A stretch of 64,000 bases of DNA from Gloeobacter violaceus PCC 7421. Its GTDB lineage: Bacteria; Cyanobacteriota; Cyanobacteriia; Gloeobacterales; Gloeobacteraceae. The translations under genes and the position numbers were made by a program. Below are positions 7,535 to 16,677 of the stretch, in pieces (positions within the stretch are counted from its first letter, which is position 1; the number at the start of each line of letters is the position of its first letter). The notes under the pieces were generated by a model. That model saw only the letters and a list, made by a program, of their open reading frames with translations, was not told the origin of the DNA and searched no databases. The stretch lies in the NCBI RefSeq assembly GCF_000011385.1, contig NC_005125.1, positions 4,402,001-4,466,000 of the forward strand, read 5' to 3'.

Positions 7535-9594
7535 TGAACGAATCCTCCCCCTCGCCCGCCAACCTGCACGCCACGCTGCTCAAGGAGCTGGCGGACATCA
7601 AGTTTGCTCTCGATCAATCGTCGATTGTGGCGATCACCGACGCGGCGGGGCTGATCGTCTATGTCAACGACAAATTCTGCGAAATCTCACAGTACAGCCG
7701 CGCCGAGCTTTTGGGCCAGAACCACCGGATTGTCAACTCCGGCTTCCATCCGTCGGCATTTTTCGAGAACCTCTGGCAGACGATCGCGGGGGGCAAAGTC
7801 TGGAGAGGCGAAATCCGCAATCGGGCCAAGGACGGCTCAATCTACTGGGTGGACACGACGATCGTGCCGTTTCTAGACCACCGCGGTCACTCCTACCAGT
7901 ACGTGTCCATCCGCAACGACATCACCGAGCGCAAGCGCGTCGAGGAAGCCCTGCGCCAGGCCAAAGACGAACTTGAAAGGCGCGTCGCCGAGCGTACCGA
8001 CGACCTCAGCACCGCCAACGCCCGGCTGCATGGTGAACTGGCCGAGCGCCGCCGCGCCGAAAAAGCGATCGAACTGTTGAGCCACCAAAACGAACTGATC
8101 TTGAATTCGGCGGGCGAGGGGATCGTGGGCCTCGATCTGCAGGGGCGGGTGGCGTTCGTCAACCCGGCCGGGGCGCGCATGCTGGGCTGCGAGGTGCACG
8201 AACTGCTGGGCCAACCCTTTCACGAGCGGTTGCCCGGTGGGTGGACTGCGCCACCCGCCTATCGGATGAGCGACATCCCGCTTTACGCGTCGCTTATCGA
8301 CGCCTCTGTGCACCGGGTGGGCAGTATTTGCTTCGGCCGCCGGGACGGCTCGTCATTTCCGGTCGAGTACGTGAGCACCCCGATTCTCGAGCAGGGGCAA
8401 ACCCTGGGGGCGGTGATCACCTTTCGCGACATTACCGAAAGGCAGGCCGTCGAGCGGCTCAAAGCCGAATTTGTCTCGGTGGTGAGCCACGAACTGCGCA
8501 CCCCGCTCACCTCTATCCGCGGGGCACTCGGGTTGCTCACCGGCGGGTTGTTGGGGCCGCTGTCCGAAAAAGGCCGGCGCATGCTCGATATTGCCATTGC
8601 CAACACCGACCGGCTGGTGCGGCTTATCAACGACATCCTCGACGTCGAGCGCATGGAATCGGGCAAGGTGATTCTGGTGCGCCGGCGCTGCGATCTGGCC
8701 GAATTGCTCACCCAATCGGCGGACCTGATGCAGTCAATGGCCCAGCAAGGCGGGGTAATGCTGCTCTGTGAGAGCAAATCCGCACCGCTCTGGGCCGATC
8801 CCGACCGCCTTATCCAGACATTTACCAATTTGATCAGCAATGCCATCAAGTTCTCTCCCGCGGGTTCGACGGTGCGGGTGAGCGCCGCGTGCGATGGGCC
8901 GCAGGTGCAGGTGCGGGTCGTCGACCAAGGGCGCGGCATCCCGGCGGAAAAACTCGAAAGCATCTTCGAGCGATTCCAGCAGGTCGACGCGAGCGATTCG
9001 CGCAAAAAAGGCGGCACCGGCCTGGGTCTGGCGATCTGCCGCAGCATCGTCTTGCAGCACGGCGGTCGGCTCTGGGCGGAAAGTGCCCCCGGCAAAGGCA
9101 GCACCTTTGTGCTCACCCTGCCGTTGGCCGTCGGCGAAACGCCCGCCCTTCCGGATACCTCCGCTTCTGCCGACATCCCCAATACGGATGAGAGTGCTTT
9201 GAAGGTTTTGGTGGTCGAGGACGATCTCGAACTGGCCCACGTCCTTACCGTGATGTTCGCCCGCTATGGCGTGCAGACTCTCCACGCCCGCACCGCATCC
9301 GAGGCGTTCGCTTTTTGTTTGGACCACCACCCCGACTTGTTGGTGCTCGGTCTGCTCCTGACCGACGGCGACGGCTTCGCGGTCGTCAATCGCCTTAGGC
9401 AGCACGACCGTCTGCGGTTGATGCCGCTGGTGGTTTATACCGTCCAGGAAATCGATGAAGCCCAGCGCGAACGGCTCAAACTCGGGCCGACCCTGTTTTT
9501 TACCAAAAGCCGCATCCCGCCTGTCGAGTTCGAGCATCAGGTTTTAAGGTTGCTGGCGCGTATCGCCCGCGAGCAGGCCGGGGAGGCCGGATGA
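7534..9594 (+). CDS. PAS-PAS hybrid histidine kinase with degenerate receiver
   Basis: The protein has 686 residues and no membrane segment, so it is a cytoplasmic sensor. PAS/PAC domain 1 (about 25-130) has IVYVNDKFCEISQYSRAELLG. A coiled coil of about 50 residues follows, then PAS 2 (about 185-305). HisKA carries His319 in VVSHELRTPLTSIRG. The HATPase has an N-box around residue 436 (LISNAIKFSP), a G1 box (DQGRGIPAEKL) and a G2 box (GGTGLGLAICRSIV). The C-terminal receiver (about 557-680) begins LKVLVVEDDLELAHVL, but its expected phosphoacceptor Asp is replaced by Gly606 (PDLLVLGLLLTDGDGF), so it is probably a pseudo-receiver. It sits between two response-regulator genes, with 1-nt and 4-nt overlaps. 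Confidence 0.93.
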   Translation: MNESSPSPANLHATLLKELADIKFALDQSSIVAITDAAGLIVYVNDKFCEISQYSRAELLGQNHRIVNSGFHPSAFFENLWQTIAGGKVWRGEIRNRAKDGSIYWVDTTIVPFLDHRGHSYQYVSIRNDITERKRVEEALRQAKDELERRVAERTDDLSTANARLHGELAERRRAEKAIELLSHQNELILNSAGEGIVGLDLQGRVAFVNPAGARMLGCEVHELLGQPFHERLPGGWTAPPAYRMSDIPLYASLIDASVHRVGSICFGRRDGSSFPVEYVSTPILEQGQTLGAVITFRDITERQAVERLKAEFVSVVSHELRTPLTSIRGALGLLTGGLLGPLSEKGRRMLDIAIANTDRLVRLINDILDVERMESGKVILVRRRCDLAELLTQSADLMQSMAQQGGVMLLCESKSAPLWADPDRLIQTFTNLISNAIKFSPAGSTVRVSAACDGPQVQVRVVDQGRGIPAEKLESIFERFQQVDASDSRKKGGTGLGLAICRSIVLQHGGRLWAESAPGKGSTFVLTLPLAVGETPALPDTSASADIPNTDESALKVLVVEDDLELAHVLTVMFARYGVQTLHARTASEAFAFCLDHHPDLLVLGLLLTDGDGFAVVNRLRQHDRLRLMPLVVYTVQEIDEAQRERLKLGPTLFFTKSRIPPVEFEHQVLRLLARIAREQAGEAG

Positions 9595-9977
9595 AGCGCA
9601 TCCTGGTCATCGACGACGAGGCGGATATCCGCGAAGTGATTCAGCTGACTCTGGAATTGACCCGCGGTTGGGAAATTGTTGCTGCCGAGTCGGGATCAGA
9701 AGGGATCGCCTTGGCGACAAGCCGCAATCCGGATGCCATCTTGCTCGATGTGATGATGCCGGAGATGGACGGGGTGTCGACTTTTGCCGGGCTGCAGGCC
9801 GAAGCTGCCACCCGTTCGATCCCGGTGGTGCTGCTCACCGCCAAAGTGCAGAGCGCCGACAGGCGTCGCTTCGCCGAACTGGGGGTGGCTGGGGTGATTG
9901 CCAAACCCTTTGATCCGATGGGCCTCACCGATCAGCTCGAAGCGCTTTTGGGTTGGAATGCCCGACGCGAAGGCTAG
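9591..9977 (+). CDS. Single-domain response regulator (CheY-like)
   Basis: The protein has 128 residues and consists of one receiver domain: acidic pocket IDDEADIRE, phosphoacceptor Asp53 in AILLDVMMPEMDG, the Thr/Lys switch as VVLLTAKVQ, and Lys in VIAKPFDPMGL. All key residues are present. There is no output domain, so it should relay phosphate or bind a partner. ATGA overlap with the hybrid kinase indicates coupled translation in a three-gene operon. It may supply the working receiver that the kinase's own degenerate receiver cannot provide. Confidence 0.93.
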   Translation: MKRILVIDDEADIREVIQLTLELTRGWEIVAAESGSEGIALATSRNPDAILLDVMMPEMDGVSTFAGLQAEAATRSIPVVLLTAKVQSADRRRFAELGVAGVIAKPFDPMGLTDQLEALLGWNARREG

Positions 9978-10127
9978 AGCAAGCTTCAGGTTTGCGGAGC
10001 CGATATGACTCATTGCGCCGCACGGCTTGCCCCAGGCGGGTTGCAGGCAGCCTTCTCCGGTTTTTCACCATTGCTGCCTACGGTGGAGACACAAGGGCCG
10101 ATTGCATTGCATCGAAAGGAGCGCACC

Positions 10128-10631
10128 ATGTTTCGCAAAGTACTGGCAGCCATCGACAGTTCCCCGGCAGGCCGCAAGGTTTTTGAAGACGCGCTCGAAG
10201 TCGCCCGCCTGCATGGGGCGCAGTTGCTGATTTTGCACGTGCTCACCTACGAAGACGACAACTATCTGGCCAATCCCACCCCCGCCCCGGGCGATTTTTA
10301 TGCACTCATCGGCGCGACCGCCTTCGAGCGGTATCTAGAATTGCGCGAGACGATGCAAAAAGAGAGCCTCGAGAAACTCACCGCCCTGGTGGAGGAGGCG
10401 AGGACCGCCGGTGTCGAGGCAAACCATGCCCAGTATGCGGGTAGCCCCGAGCACGCGATTTGCAAAATGGCCAAGGAGTGGAGCGCGGATCTGATCGTGC
10501 TGGGTCGGCGGGGCCGCTCGGGCCTGAGCGAACTGTTCCTGGGCAGCGTCAGCAACCACGTCGTCCACCACGCCCCCTGCGCGGTCTTGGTGCTGCAGCA
10601 ACTGGTCGCCACCGAGGCAAATCGATCTTAG
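10128..10631 (+). CDS. Universal stress protein, UspA family
   Basis: The protein has 167 residues from the ATG at 10128, with AAAGGA about 10 nt upstream. The Usp fold starts with FRKVLAAIDSSPAGRKVF. The ATP-binding loop is present as VLGRRGRSGLSELFLGSVSN, which fits the G-2x-G-9x-G(S/T/N) pattern, so this is an ATP-binding type. A helical insert (residues about 45-85, FYALIGATAFERYLELRETM) is longer than in minimal Usp proteins. It lies alone between the phosphorelay operon and the P-type ATPase gene. A degraded copy of its 3' end follows (see 10648-10685). Confidence 0.9.
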   Translation: MFRKVLAAIDSSPAGRKVFEDALEVARLHGAQLLILHVLTYEDDNYLANPTPAPGDFYALIGATAFERYLELRETMQKESLEKLTALVEEARTAGVEANHAQYAGSPEHAICKMAKEWSADLIVLGRRGRSGLSELFLGSVSNHVVHHAPCAVLVLQQLVATEANRS

Positions 10632-10647
10632 CCAAATCCTGCGCTAT

Positions 10648-10685
10648 CCTGCGCGGTATTGGTGCTGCAGCAACTGGTCGCCGCC
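10648..10685 (+). repeat. Partial second copy of a uspA 3' end
   Basis: These 38 bp repeat 10576-10613 inside the UspA gene with two mismatches, 72 bp downstream. Read in the matching frame, the copy gives CAVLVLQQLVA and continues to APRAQFKASA and a TGA at about 10713. That is the tail a second Usp protein would have, so it looks like the remnant of a tandem uspA paralogue whose body was deleted. Confidence 0.6.
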
Positions 10686-10768
10686 CCGCGCGCGCAGTTC
10701 AAGGCGAGCGCCTGAGCGGTACGGACCCCAGCCGCTCGTCCACTGCCGTGACTTCGGGAGACGATGCG

Positions 10769-13513
10769 ATGCGCAACACTCCGATGGAACCTAGCACCCC
10801 GGTCTGCCGGCCGGACGGTTGGCACTGCCTGCCGGTGGAGCAGGTGCTCGCTGCACTGGCCACGGAGGCCGAGCGCGGCCTGCCGGGTGCCGAGGCGGCC
10901 CGGCGGTTGGCTGAAGGTGGTGCCAACGAACTGGTGGATCGCGGAGCACGCTCGCCGTGGATAATCCTCTGGGAGCAGCTCAGCGCTGTGATGGTACTGA
11001 TTTTATTGGGGGCAGCGGGATTGTCCCTGGTGCTGGGCAAATGGCTGGAGGCAGGGGCTATCCTCGCCATCGTGGTCCTGTTCGTCGTGTTGGGTTTCCT
11101 GCAGGATTACCGGGCCGAAAAGGCGATTGCCGCCCTCAGAAAGCTGGCGGTCCCCGATGTGCGCGTTCGGCGCGACGGCGCTTTGCGCACCGTCGGTGCC
11201 CGCGAACTGGTGCCGGGCGATGTGATTGTGCTGGAGGCGGGCAACCTGGTGCCCGCGGATGTGCGCTTCATCGAGTGCACCAATTTGCGCGTGCAGGAGG
11301 CGGCCCTCACCGGTGAATCCGAGGCGGTCGAAAAAGACACCGCCCCCTTGGCCCGCGCCGATGTGCCCCTGGGGGACCGGCTGAATATGGGCTACATGGG
11401 CACCGTCGTCACCTACGGCCGGGGCAGGGCTGTCGTGGTCGAGACCGGCATGGGCACCGAACTGGGCAAGATTGCCACGCTCATTCAGGAAGTAAAGGCG
11501 GAACTGACGCCTTTGCAGCAGCGCCTCGACGCGGTCGGCAAGCAACTGGCCGCCGCCGGAATCGCCGTGGCGGGGCTGATCATGACCGTCGGTCTGAGCG
11601 CGGGCGAGCCGCTCGATGGGATGATCCTGACGGCCATCAGCGTGGCGGTTGCTTTTATTCCCGAGGGATTGCCCGCCGTCGTCACCTTCACCCTCGCTCT
11701 GGGGGCTCAACGGATGCTGGCCCGCCGGGCGCTCATCCGCAAACTGCCGGCGGTCGAGACCCTGGGCTCGGTGACGACCATCTGTTCCGACAAAACCGGT
11801 ACGCTCACCGAAAACCGCATGAGCGCCACTGCGGCCTGCGTTGCGGGCCGCTGCCTCCGGCGAGGGGAGAGCGGTGGTTTTGGGGACTCCCCCGCCGCCC
11901 TCGAATTGCTGTTGGCGGCAGGAGCCCTGTGCAACGACGCCGTCTGGCAGCCGGACGGCCCGGTGGGCGACCCGACCGAGGGGGCGCTCTTGGCGGCGGC
12001 GGTCGAGGCCGGACTGGCGATGGCCGAGTTGCGCCGGGCACTGCCGCGGGTGGCGGAATTGCCCTTCGATTCGGAGCGCAAGCGGATGAGCACCCTGCAC
12101 CGGTTTGCCCGCTCGATGGCGGATGGTCCGCCTCAGGCGGCCGCTCGGCTCGCGGCGATGGCCGGTACTCCCTACGTCGTCTTCACCAAAGGAGCCCCGG
12201 ACAGCCTGCTGCCCCTGGCCACCAACCTGTGGGACGGCGAGCGGCCGGTGCCGATGGACGAAGCGAGGGCCGCCCACATCCGCTCGCAGCAGGAAGCCCT
12301 GGCCCGGGACGGGATGCGCGTGCTGGGGGTGGCCTTTCGGCCGCTGGCCGAACCGGTGAGCGCCAACGCCCTCGAAGAGCAATTGGTCTTTGTCGGGCTG
12401 GTGGGGCTCATCGATCCGCCGCGGCCGGTGGTGCGCCAGGCGGTGCAGACTTGCCTGCGCGCGGGCATCCGCCCGGTGATGATCACCGGCGATCACCCGC
12501 TGACCGCCTGCAGTATCGCCCGCGAACTGGGCATCTCCGACGGGGGCGTGGTGCTCAGCGGTGAGCAGTTGAGCCGCATGTCCGCCGAGCAACTCGCCGC
12601 CGATGTCGAGACGGTCTCGGTCTACGCCCGGGTGACGCCCGAACACAAGCTCAAAATTGTCGAAGCCCTGCAGCGCAAGGGGCACATCGTCGCGATGACC
12701 GGCGATGGGATCAACGACGCCCCGGCGCTCAAAAAAGCCGACATCGGTGTGGCGATGGGCGTCACCGGCACCGACGTCGCCAAGGAAGCGGCGGATATGG
12801 TGCTCCTCGACGACGATTTCGCCACGATCGTGGCGGCGGTCGAAGAAGGCCGCATGATTTACGACAACCTGCGGCGGTTTATCAAGTTCGCCGTTGCGGG
12901 CAACGTCGGCAAGGTGGGCGTGATGCTCCTGTGGCCAATGCCATTTTTTCTGACGGGTCAACCGCTCGAAAGCACCGTCGCCATCTTGCCGCTGCAGCTT
13001 CTGTGGCTCAATTTGATGACCGACGGGCTTTTGGGCCTCAGCATGGGAGTGGAACAGGCAGAAAAGCGCGTCATGCAGCGCCCGCCCCGCTCGCCCGCCG
13101 ACGGCGTCTTCAGCGACGGCATGGGCTGGCAGGTGGCTTGGGTCGGCGGATTCATCGCCGCCGTCACCCTCGCGGTCGGCTACGGGTACTACCTGCAGGG
13201 ACTGCCCCAGTGGCAGACGATGATCTTCACAACCCTGGCCTTCCTGCAGATTTTTCAGGCCCTTGCGACCCGTTCGAGCCACGAATCGCTCTGGCGCTTG
13301 GGACTGTTCACCAACCGGCTGATGGTGCTGGTCATCTTCCTGATTGTCCTATTGCAGGTGGCTGCCCTCACCGTGCCGCCGCTGCGCGACATATTTCTCA
13401 GACTTACCCCGCTGTCGCCCGTCGACTTTTTGTTGTGCGTCGGGCTGGGCGGCACGCTGCTCCTGGCTGTCGAGGCTGAAAAGTGGCTGTTGCGCCGTCG
13501 GCAAGCCCGCTGA
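10769..13513 (+). CDS. P-type cation-transporting ATPase (type II, Ca2+ ATPase-like)
   Basis: The protein has 914 residues from the ATG at 10769. The frame is open upstream to 10460, but that part overlaps uspA and is not conserved. The N-terminal cation-ATPase domain has [18 protein letters not shown]. The actuator motif is [11 protein letters not shown]. The phosphorylated Asp341 lies in [11 protein letters not shown], and the hinge is [18 protein letters not shown]. Membrane helix M4 carries [11 protein letters not shown] (PEGLP), and M6 carries [14 protein letters not shown]. These are hallmarks of the IIA/IIB Ca2+ pump group, also found in some Na+ or Mn2+ pumps. It would export or sequester a divalent cation at ATP cost. 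All catalytic motifs are intact. Confidence 0.93.
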   Translation: MRNTPMEPSTPVCRPDGWHCLPVEQVLAALATEAERGLPGAEAARRLAEGGANELVDRGARSPWIILWEQLSAVMVLILLGAAGLSLVLGKWLEAGAILAIVVLFVVLGFLQDYRAEKAIAALRKLAVPDVRVRRDGALRTVGARELVPGDVIVLEAGNLVPADVRFIECTNLRVQEAALTGESEAVEKDTAPLARADVPLGDRLNMGYMGTVVTYGRGRAVVVETGMGTELGKIATLIQEVKAELTPLQQRLDAVGKQLAAAGIAVAGLIMTVGLSAGEPLDGMILTAISVAVAFIPEGLPAVVTFTLALGAQRMLARRALIRKLPAVETLGSVTTICSDKTGTLTENRMSATAACVAGRCLRRGESGGFGDSPAALELLLAAGALCNDAVWQPDGPVGDPTEGALLAAAVEAGLAMAELRRALPRVAELPFDSERKRMSTLHRFARSMADGPPQAAARLAAMAGTPYVVFTKGAPDSLLPLATNLWDGERPVPMDEARAAHIRSQQEALARDGMRVLGVAFRPLAEPVSANALEEQLVFVGLVGLIDPPRPVVRQAVQTCLRAGIRPVMITGDHPLTACSIARELGISDGGVVLSGEQLSRMSAEQLAADVETVSVYARVTPEHKLKIVEALQRKGHIVAMTGDGINDAPALKKADIGVAMGVTGTDVAKEAADMVLLDDDFATIVAAVEEGRMIYDNLRRFIKFAVAGNVGKVGVMLLWPMPFFLTGQPLESTVAILPLQLLWLNLMTDGLLGLSMGVEQAEKRVMQRPPRSPADGVFSDGMGWQVAWVGGFIAAVTLAVGYGYYLQGLPQWQTMIFTTLAFLQIFQALATRSSHESLWRLGLFTNRLMVLVIFLIVLLQVAALTVPPLRDIFLRLTPLSPVDFLLCVGLGGTLLLAVEAEKWLLRRRQAR

Positions 13514-13539
13514 TTCGCACGCGGCAAGTCACAAACCCC

Positions 13540-16506
13540 TCAGCGCGGTCCCTGAATCTGCCAGCCGGTGGGAGCCACCGACGTGAGCGGAGCGCTCGAT
13601 ACAAAGGTGGTTCTATCCATCAGCCAGACGGTATTCGCCCCGGTGGCGCCGTTGCGCCAGAGAATATCCGCCTTGCCGTCGCCGTTGTAGTCGCCGCTGC
13701 CGCCGATGCGCCAGTTGAGATCTGTGACGCTTGTAAGGGCGATGCTGGCCACAAAGGCGGTGCCGTTCATCTGCCAGACGGTGTTCGCTCCGGTGGCGCC
13801 GTTGCGCCAGAGAATGTCCGTCTTGCCGTCGCCGGTCAGATCCCCCGTGCCGCCCATCACCCAGCTGGGATCGGCCACCGTCGGCAGTGCGACACTCGCT
13901 ACAAACGTGGTTCTGTCCATCCGCCAGATGGTGTTCGCCCCGGTAGCTCCGTTGCGCCAGAGAATATCCGCTTTGCCGTCACCGGTGAAATCGCGCACCC
14001 CCTGCACCTGCCAGTTGGGATCGCTCACCCCCGACAGGTCGATAAAGCTGGTGTAGACGCCGTTGTTGAGGATCCAGACCCGGTTGATGCCGAGAACGGC
14101 GTTGCGCCAGAGGATGTCCCGCTGACCGTCACCGTTGAAATCAGCGCTGCCGCCGATGCGCCAGTTCGGATCGCCCACCGTCGGTAAGGCAAGGGTAGTC
14201 AGCAAAGTCGTGCCCTTCATCAACCAGACGGTGTTCTGTCCGGTGGTGGTGTTGCGCCAGAGTATGTCTTCCGGTGTGAGCCGCGAGGTCGTGTTCGAGA
14301 GCACCGAAACGTTGTCGGAGAAGTAGTTCGCCGTCGCCACATCAAGATCGCCGTCGCCGTCGAAATCCCCCGCGGCCACAGCAATCGGGTTGTCGCCGGT
14401 CGCGAAGTTGGGCACTGCGGTGAAGGTGCCGCTGCTGCCCAGCAAGGCCGTCAGGTTGCTGCCGTTGGTTACCGCCAAGTCGAGATCGCCGTCGCCGTCC
14501 AGATCGCCCACCACTGCACCGTTGGGGGTGCCTCCGAGGGCCAGCAGCACCGCCGGAGCAAAGTTGCCGTCGCCGTTGTTTTTCAGAATCGACACGTTGC
14601 CGGAGACGTTTGCAGTAGCGATATCCAGGTCGCCGTCGCCGTCGAAGTCGCCCGCAGCCAAACTATAGGGAACGGTCGGCGTGCTGGAGTCCGGGTTGAG
14701 CGCAAAGCTGACCGGGGCGGCAAAGCTGCCGCTGCCGGTGTTTTTGAGAATCGCCACACTGTTGGCATTGAAGTTGGCAGTGGCGACATCGAGGTCGCCA
14801 TCTTTGTCGAGATCGCCCAGGACCACCGCGATCGGGCTGTCGCCCGCCGCAAAATTGGTAGCGGTGCTGAAGCTGCCGTTGCCGTTGTTTTTGAGAATCG
14901 AGATATTGTCGGTGCCGAAATTGGCGGCGACGATGTCGAGGTCGCCGTCTTTGTCGAGGTCGCCCACGGTGACGGCACTGGGAGTGGCGCCGACAGTCAG
15001 GCCGACGGGAGCGGCGAGGCTGCCTGTACCATTTCCCAACAACACGGCGACACCATCGGGAAAGCGCCTGGCTACCACGACGTCAATATCGCCGTCTTTA
15101 TCGAGATCGCCCGTGGTGACGGCGTAGGGTGAGCCACCGACGCCGAAGTCGCCGCCGTCGCTGAAGGTGCCGCTGTTGTTCTTGAGGACTGTCACATTCG
15201 CCAAAAACCGATTGGCGGCAATCAAGTCCAGGTCCTTATCCTTGTCGAGATCGCCCACGGCGACAGCGGCCGGAAAACCGGCCACCGCAAAGTTGGGGGT
15301 GCTGGCGAAAGTGGCGTTGCCCGTGTTTTTGATCACCGACACGTAGACGGTAAACTGATTGGCCAGCGTCAGGTCGAGATCGCCGTCTTTGTCGAGATCG
15401 CCTGTGAGCACGCGGGTGGTAAAGCCGCCGGTGGGCACGGCGGTGGCGGCGGCAAAGGTGCCGGTGCCGTTGTTTTTGAGAATCGAGACGACATTGTCGG
15501 TGCCGAAGGTGGCGGCGGCAATGTCCAGGTCGCCGTCGCCGTCGAGATCGCCCACGGAGACGGCGTAGGGCTGGTCGGCCACGGTGAGGTCGGTGCGGGC
15601 GAAGGTGGCGTTGCCGTTGTTTTTGAGCACCGAGAGATTGTCGGAACCAAAGTTGGCACTCACCAGGTCGAGATCGCCGTCCTTGTCGAAGTCGGCCGCG
15701 GCAATCGCGTAGGGCGCGCTACCCGTTGCGACGCCCACAGCGGCGGCGAAGCTGCCGGTGCCGTTGTTTTTGAGAATCGAGACGTTGCTGGAGCCGCCGT
15801 TGGCGGTGACCACGTCGAGATCGCCGTCTTTGTCAAGGTCGCCCAGGGCGACGGAGTTGGCGTTCTTGCCGACCCCGAAGTTGACCGGAGCGGCAAAACT
15901 GCCGCTGCCGTTGTTTTTGAGCACCGAGGCACTGCCGTTGTAATCCGGGTAACCGCCCCGGTTGGCGGTGACCATGTCCAGGTCGCCGTCACCGTCCAGA
16001 TCGCCCAGGGCGATACCTGCGGGAGCGTTGCTCACGCCGATGGTCACCGGGGCGGCAAAGGTGGCGTTGCCGTTGTTCTTAAGCACCACCGCGCCGCTGG
16101 TGTAATTCGGGTAGCTGCTCTCTTTGGCGGCGACGATGTCCAGGTCGCCGTCGCCATCGACATCGCCCAGGGCGACGGCAACCGGTGGCCCGCCGGTGGC
16201 GAAGTCGGCGGCGCTGAAAGTGGCATTGCCGTTGTTTTTGAGAACTGTGACGTTGCCCGTGGCGCCGTTGGCGGTGACCACGTCGAGGTCGCCATCCTTG
16301 TCGAGGTCGCCTGCGGCAAGGGCGTAGGGTTCATTGGCCGCCGGGAAGACCCGGGGAGTGGCAAAATCGGCCTGGGCAACAGCGGGCAGTGCGCCCAGCG
16401 CCAGAGTAGCGGCAAGCCCCAGGCCCAACAGCCCGGTCCGGATCGAGAATGCACCGGCGGCGTGTCTTCTTGAAATCAAAGGCGACCGGCGCGCGAATAA
16501 AGACAT
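13540..16506 (-). CDS. Secreted FG-GAP/VCBS repeat protein
   Basis: The protein has 988 residues from the ATG read 16506-16504. A signal peptide ends at ALPAVAQA (residue 46). Fourteen VCBS/FG-GAP units follow, about 45-52 residues each, with cores such as GDLDKDGDLDVVTAN and GDVDGDGDLDIVAAK. Their D-x-D-x-D loops are typical calcium sites of an integrin-like beta-propeller. Residues about 760-988 hold five further repeats of a different type, DILWRNGATGANTVWLM, each ending in a GDxNGDGKAD motif. No catalytic domain is seen, so an exported structural or adhesive role is likely. It is divergent from the DUF1800 gene across 171 bp. High repeat identity implies recent unit duplication. Confidence 0.92.
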   Translation of the reverse strand: MSLFARRSPLISRRHAAGAFSIRTGLLGLGLAATLALGALPAVAQADFATPRVFPAANEPYALAAGDLDKDGDLDVVTANGATGNVTVLKNNGNATFSAADFATGGPPVAVALGDVDGDGDLDIVAAKESSYPNYTSGAVVLKNNGNATFAAPVTIGVSNAPAGIALGDLDGDGDLDMVTANRGGYPDYNGSASVLKNNGSGSFAAPVNFGVGKNANSVALGDLDKDGDLDVVTANGGSSNVSILKNNGTGSFAAAVGVATGSAPYAIAAADFDKDGDLDLVSANFGSDNLSVLKNNGNATFARTDLTVADQPYAVSVGDLDGDGDLDIAAATFGTDNVVSILKNNGTGTFAAATAVPTGGFTTRVLTGDLDKDGDLDLTLANQFTVYVSVIKNTGNATFASTPNFAVAGFPAAVAVGDLDKDKDLDLIAANRFLANVTVLKNNSGTFSDGGDFGVGGSPYAVTTGDLDKDGDIDVVVARRFPDGVAVLLGNGTGSLAAPVGLTVGATPSAVTVGDLDKDGDLDIVAANFGTDNISILKNNGNGSFSTATNFAAGDSPIAVVLGDLDKDGDLDVATANFNANSVAILKNTGSGSFAAPVSFALNPDSSTPTVPYSLAAGDFDGDGDLDIATANVSGNVSILKNNGDGNFAPAVLLALGGTPNGAVVGDLDGDGDLDLAVTNGSNLTALLGSSGTFTAVPNFATGDNPIAVAAGDFDGDGDLDVATANYFSDNVSVLSNTTSRLTPEDILWRNTTTGQNTVWLMKGTTLLTTLALPTVGDPNWRIGGSADFNGDGQRDILWRNAVLGINRVWILNNGVYTSFIDLSGVSDPNWQVQGVRDFTGDGKADILWRNGATGANTIWRMDRTTFVASVALPTVADPSWVMGGTGDLTGDGKTDILWRNGATGANTVWQMNGTAFVASIALTSVTDLNWRIGGSGDYNGDGKADILWRNGATGANTVWLMDRTTFVSSAPLTSVAPTGWQIQGPR

Positions 16507-16677
16507 CGGAAAAGTCTCAAAGGACACTTTTTGTACAGTACAGCCAACGCTTGCAGCGTACTTGTAGCCGAGGCAACACAACAACACCCCGGACCGGTTG
16601 GCGGGATTGAACCCGTAAGCAGCGCCCAGCGTCCAACGGGCGGGATTGGACGGTACAAACCCGGACGACAAAGGGCG

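Noticed and set aside
10460-10768. N-terminal extension of the P-type ATPase
   Set aside because: It overlaps uspA in another frame and is not part of the family. The ATG at 10769 gives the normal N-terminus.
11003-13282. Minus-strand open frame of 759 codons over the P-type ATPase gene
   Set aside because: It is His/Gln/Arg/Asp-rich shadow sequence without any family feature, opposite a gene with all catalytic motifs.
14300-16300. Plus-strand Ser/Pro/Arg-rich frames inside the FG-GAP gene
   Set aside because: They are antisense images of the GDLDKDGDLD repeats (SRSPSLSRSP), not proteins.
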